The notes below the pieces were generated by a model. That model had not been told where the DNA came from. It made no database searches and saw only the letters and a list, made by a program, of their open reading frames with translations. Positions 6,633-7,125 of a DNA stretch of 7,125 bases are shown here, in pieces; position 1 is the stretch's first letter; each line of letters opens with the position of its first letter. A program made the position numbers and the translations under genes. The stretch is from Gammaproteobacteria bacterium. Its GTDB lineage: Bacteria; Pseudomonadota; Gammaproteobacteria; UBA9214. The DNA is taken from contig JAHKKL010000083.1 in assembly GCA_020027635.1 (NCBI GenBank), forward strand, positions 1 through 7,125, written 5' to 3'.

Positions 6633-6717
6633 ACGCAGTACCCGTGACCGGCCGCGTTAGTTGAATTTCCCCGTAAGGCCGAATGGCACTTACTCAGGCG
6701 GTTTCATAATCGAGCAG

Positions 6718-6753
6718 GGTGGGTGAGGCACGCCGTTGGTGCCGTAACCCACC
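6718..6753. repeat. Hairpin repeat unit, GGTGGGT...ACCCACC
   Basis: GGTGGGT (6718-6724) pairs with ACCCACC (6747-6753). Inside a small internal loop, GGCAC pairs with GTGCC around the 7-nt loop GCCGTTG. It shares its GGTGGGT/ACCCACC arms with the hairpin at 6808-6837, so the two look like copies or halves of one dispersed intergenic repeat family. Confidence 0.6.
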
Positions 6754-6783
6754 GGATGTGCCGTCAGGCGCTCATTAAACGAG

Positions 6784-6805
6784 GCGTTGGGTTGCTACGC
6801 AACGC
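6784..6805. repeat. Small hairpin between the two repeat units
   Basis: GCGTTG (6784-6789) pairs with CAACGC (6800-6805) around a 10-nt loop. It sits 2 nt before the next larger hairpin and seems to be part of the same compound repeat. Confidence 0.4.
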
Positions 6806-6807
6806 GT

Positions 6808-6837
6808 GGTGGGTTACGCAAAGAACGCTAACCCACC
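6808..6837. repeat. Hairpin repeat unit, GGTGGGTTA...TAACCCACC
   Basis: A perfect 9-bp stem, GGTGGGTTA (6808-6816) with TAACCCACC (6829-6837), with a 12-nt loop. It lies between two convergent genes, so it may work as a bidirectional 3' end structure, but neither side is followed by a real T run. From general knowledge, GGTGGGTTA/TAACCCACC palindromes are common dispersed repeats in several proteobacterial genomes. Confidence 0.6.
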
Positions 6838-6884
6838 CATTTCGGCTTATGTATGTGTCATTCCCGTAAAGCCCAGCGACACGC

Positions 6885-7125
6885 TTACCTCTCCGCATAG
6901 GCCGGCAGGGTGGTGAGCCGCTCGTCGTCTAGCGGGCCGCCGACGGTGAAGTGATAGAGATCCTGGAAGGCGGAGTCCGCGAGACCCAGCACCTCGTGCA
7001 TCGGGTCGTCGAAGTAGCAACCGATGCCCGTGGCGCGCAGGCCGGCCGCTTCCGCTTCTAGGTAGAGCAACTGGCCGATGAGACCGGCCTCCCAGTAGAG
7101 CCGCGGATAAAACCACGGGCCGTAA
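6885..7125 (-). CDS. SagB/ThcOx-type nitroreductase-family protein, 5' part outside the window
   Basis: Only the last 80 codons are present. The frame runs open to the window edge (first whole codon 7124-7122) and ends in TAA at 6885. The visible protein (WFYPRLYWEAGLIGQ, LYLEAEAAGLRATGIGCYFDD, then FQDLYHFTVGGPLDDERLTTLPAY) matches the C-terminal half of the nitroreductase fold in SagB/ThcOx-like FMN oxidoreductases: the AGLIGQ-LYLEAEAAGLRATGIG helix-strand and the YHFTVGGP strand are characteristic. Some SagB relatives oxidise azolines to azoles in peptide natural products, while many stand-alone members have no known substrate. No peptide-modification partner is visible here. The TTG at 7070 is only an internal codon, not a start. 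The gene is convergent with the EthD gene and separated from it by the hairpin cluster. Confidence 0.75.
   Translation of the reverse strand, partial: YGPWFYPRLYWEAGLIGQLLYLEAEAAGLRATGIGCYFDDPMHEVLGLADSAFQDLYHFTVGGPLDDERLTTLPAYAER

Noticed and set aside
6633..6717. Possible decayed insertion-sequence remnant before the hairpin cluster
   Set aside because: No coding trace, terminal inverted repeat or target duplication can be identified.

Overview
This is a GC-rich bacterial window with tightly packed genes, short gaps and strong G/C bias at third codon positions. The protein types (a LolD/MacB-style ABC pair, a PpkA-like von Willebrand factor A protein, a CAD-family alcohol dehydrogenase and a SagB-type oxidoreductase) and the palindromic intergenic repeats suggest a GC-rich proteobacterium, most likely a gammaproteobacterium. 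No rRNA or other marker gene is present, so this placement is an inference.

Positions 4878 down to 149 (minus strand) read as one operon of four genes. In transcription order they are: a membrane-anchored Sel1/TPR-like protein (201 aa); a secreted vWA protein (664 aa) with an SH3-like N-terminal region; an ABC transporter ATPase (254 aa, GTG start 5 nt after the vWA stop); and an FtsX/LolE-type permease (403 aa, start 2 nt after the ATPase stop). A promoter-like sequence lies just upstream of the first gene. The vWA protein resembles, end to end, the periplasmic half of the type VI secretion kinase PpkA. The ABC pair is the kind of transporter (TagT/TagS) found beside ppkA in the threonine phosphorylation pathway. 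No kinase, phosphatase or T6SS structural gene is visible here. The set therefore looks like a kinase-less, envelope-located sensing or transport module built from PpkA/TagST-like parts. This is the most interesting part of the window.

The 145-nt gap between the Sel1 gene and the vWA gene holds a 12-bp inverted repeat and a possible 29-codon ORF whose stop overlaps the vWA start codon.

Positions 4879-5261 form a divergent intergenic region. Then, on the plus strand, come a zinc-dependent CAD-family alcohol dehydrogenase (5262-6272) and, 42 nt later, a small EthD-domain protein (6315-6632), probably co-transcribed. Positions 6633-6884 lie between convergent genes and contain a cluster of hairpins built on the GGTGGGTTA/TAACCCACC motif. 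The window ends inside the 3' part of a minus-strand SagB/ThcOx-type nitroreductase-family gene. A second palindromic repeat (8-64) lies downstream of the permease gene.
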